Source of the DNA: Amoebidium appalachense
Taxonomy: Eukaryota; Ichthyosporea
Length of the DNA stretch: 64,000 nt
Direction: 5' to 3'
NCBI GenBank assembly: GCA_963693365.1
Contig: CAVNZM010000005.1
Location: 3,968,001 to 4,032,000 of the forward strand
Shown here piece by piece: positions 55,384 through 64,000 of this stretch. The notes beneath the pieces are model-generated. The model did not search any database, was not told the DNA's origin, and saw only the letters and a program-made list of their open reading frames with translations. Each line of letters begins with the position of its first letter. Within the stretch, counting starts at the first letter, position 1. The position numbers and the translations under genes are program-made.

Positions 55384-56948
55384 CCCTCCCCCCGAGATGA
55401 CAAGGTTGCTCCCGGCCCTCTTTGTGGTAGGATTCTGCTTATGCATGTTTCATACCCTTTGTATGTGCTCTGCAACTTCTATTGCATCGTCCTCTTGGAC
55501 AACCGGTGTCGATGTAAATGACCCGGGAATCCTAATCGTTATGATTATCATCATTACAAAACTGATACCCAGATCTAATGAACTGGTATGTATATTAGCA
55601 CCCAAAAAAAACAAATACACACAGATATATGCACTCATACTGGAGACTAAGCCTCGAACGCGCTGATCATAAAACGCTAACTCCGTGACATGTGCACACA
55701 GTGACCAACACCGTGCCCACACGTGCACACATGCACACGTGCATATCCGAACGCGGAATATTAATAAGCTCGTCCATACCGAAGATACCCAAAAATCATG
55801 ATGCGAGCAGTGTCAATGCATAAAGGTTGCCGCTCCACGATGCAATGCAGTGTTATACTGGACGTGCACCATGACACTAGAGCAGGTGTGCATTTCGATA
55901 GTTTCTGGGCCAGCTGGCCAGCATTGTCAAAGTGAAGGTGGCGTGTGTGTGCATGCACGTGGTCTGTTCGCCCATAGACCAATTTAGATTTACTGATTGA
56001 GAATCTCAATGTGTTTGCTTCGCTCTGGGGAGATCCAGCCAGCCGAACTGGCGAAATGAAGGGTTGAGTGATCGATTGGCGGTCATATACCAAATCCTGC
56101 TTGTAATGCTTAAAATCAATAATTTGAATAGAAAAGGGGGTTGCTCCATTAATAACCAATTTGATAAACAAAGCGACACCTATTTTGTAGCGAAAACAGG
56201 CAAAAAGCATAATTTCATCATAGACGATCGACCTCGAGTCAAGGTGGTAAGAGGCTGTGCAAGACGGGTTTTTAATGATTTTAGCGATGTAGGCGTTGTC
56301 GGAGCACCCCGACTGCTTATATCATTTTTGCGCGTCTTTTTATTTCCTAAAACCTTTTTTTATGGACGAAAACCAGCTTTCTAAATAAAATCGGGGCCTA
56401 ACTGCTTTTGAGAGGCTGTCGGTCTGAGATTTTAGCCTGTCACCGCCTGAGCGGCCCTTACCTTGGCCCTTACTTTTGGCGCAACCAATCACAAGATTCG
56501 AACTGTTCCGGTGAGCCATATAAGGTTAGGCAGAATGTGAAAAAAATCATTTCTAAACCGGTCTATAGCTACCCGTGCCAGCGGAGACAGGCGAATGGAA
56601 CCTGGCAATCCCAGTTAGCCCTTTTACGCGATATTTACACTCTTTAGCGAATAAAAAGATCTAAGTACATTGCGTAAAACCTAGTCATGTGTGTAAAATG
56701 TTAGTAAAAGGTAAAATCATGCTGGCTCATGGCTAGGCGCCAAATCCCCCCCAACCCCGGCGCGGTGCGGTGCGGTGCACGCTTGCTTTTGTTGTGTGCC
56801 AGGCCTGAAAGCTGTGAAATACATATTGCATGCACACGCTTTGTCTTGTCTGCCAATCACCTTAAGAGAATTCGGTTACAGAAGTGACTGTTCAACACAA
56901 TCCGAGAACAACAATTCTTCTACACGTCTTCTTTTTTTATTCGTCAAG
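54731..56948. other. Intergenic stretch, no gene recognised
   Basis: Contains C tracts at about 55251-55294 and 55342-55382, with a near-duplicate GA(T/G)GACAAG(C/G)TTGCTCC after each. A short frame at 56064-56384 has no recognised domain. The last few hundred bases, including repeated GCGGT units at 56762-56776, probably carry the PRPS promoter. Confidence 0.55.

Positions 56949-64000
<7,052 letters not shown>

Noticed and set aside
56064-56384. 106-aa frame upstream of PRPS
   Set aside because: No domain, no splice context and no link to PRPS exon 1. It may be an old gene fragment but cannot be supported.

Overview
This window is eukaryotic nuclear DNA. Genes are split by GT-AG introns of roughly 200-1,900 bp, exons are short, and the introns and spacers are full of microsatellites ((CA)n, (GA)n, (TTA)n) and very long G or C homopolymers. 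The protein content fits an opisthokont: a RhoGAP with an SH3 domain, an animal-type PRPP synthetase, and a UBL plus AN1 zinc-finger protein. It also has secreted or membrane proteins with Thr/Pro-rich stalks. My best guess is a unicellular relative of animals, for example an ichthyosporean such as Sphaeroforma. That placement is inference from gene content and repeat style, not proof.

Layout. 1-5710 (-): five exons of a secreted S8 subtilase with signal peptide, I9-type propeptide, complete catalytic machinery and a mucin-like tail running off the left edge. 5711-14810: no gene recognised; a 596-bp tRNA-derived SINE with 15-bp target-site duplications lies at 8667-9262, and the rest is simple repeats. 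14811-15584 (-): a 257-aa unrecognised Ser/Lys-rich protein. 17823/18138-28173 (+): about 15 exons of a signalling protein (Ras-association/ubiquitin-like fold, RhoGAP, SH3, coiled coil). 29682-30840 (-): decayed non-LTR retrotransposon 3' end. 31432-42592 (+): 13 exons of a type I membrane protein with two GH18-like barrels that have both lost the DxDxE active-site signature, then a Thr-rich D-x-W repeat stalk, a membrane span and a cytoplasmic tail. 44211-47891 (-), convergent with it: a three-exon mucin-like type I membrane protein. 47892-53629: no gene seen. 53630-54730 (+): intronless ZFAND4-like protein. 56949 to right edge (+): seven exons of ribose-phosphate pyrophosphokinase.

Three of the seven genes (subtilase, GH18-like, mucin-like) encode secreted or surface proteins with Thr/Pro-rich stalks, so part of the window may be a cell-surface or cell-wall locus. 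The RhoGAP, ZFAND4-like and PRPS genes are ordinary intracellular functions. The most notable observations are the tandem pseudo-GH18 receptor-like protein, decayed copies of an exon inside a PRPS intron, a G-tract-bounded repeat family, and a tendency for intronic G:C homopolymers to be C on the RNA strand. Exon borders were assigned by eye from splice motifs, reading phase and protein similarity. They fit in phase except at one G tract in the GH18-like gene.
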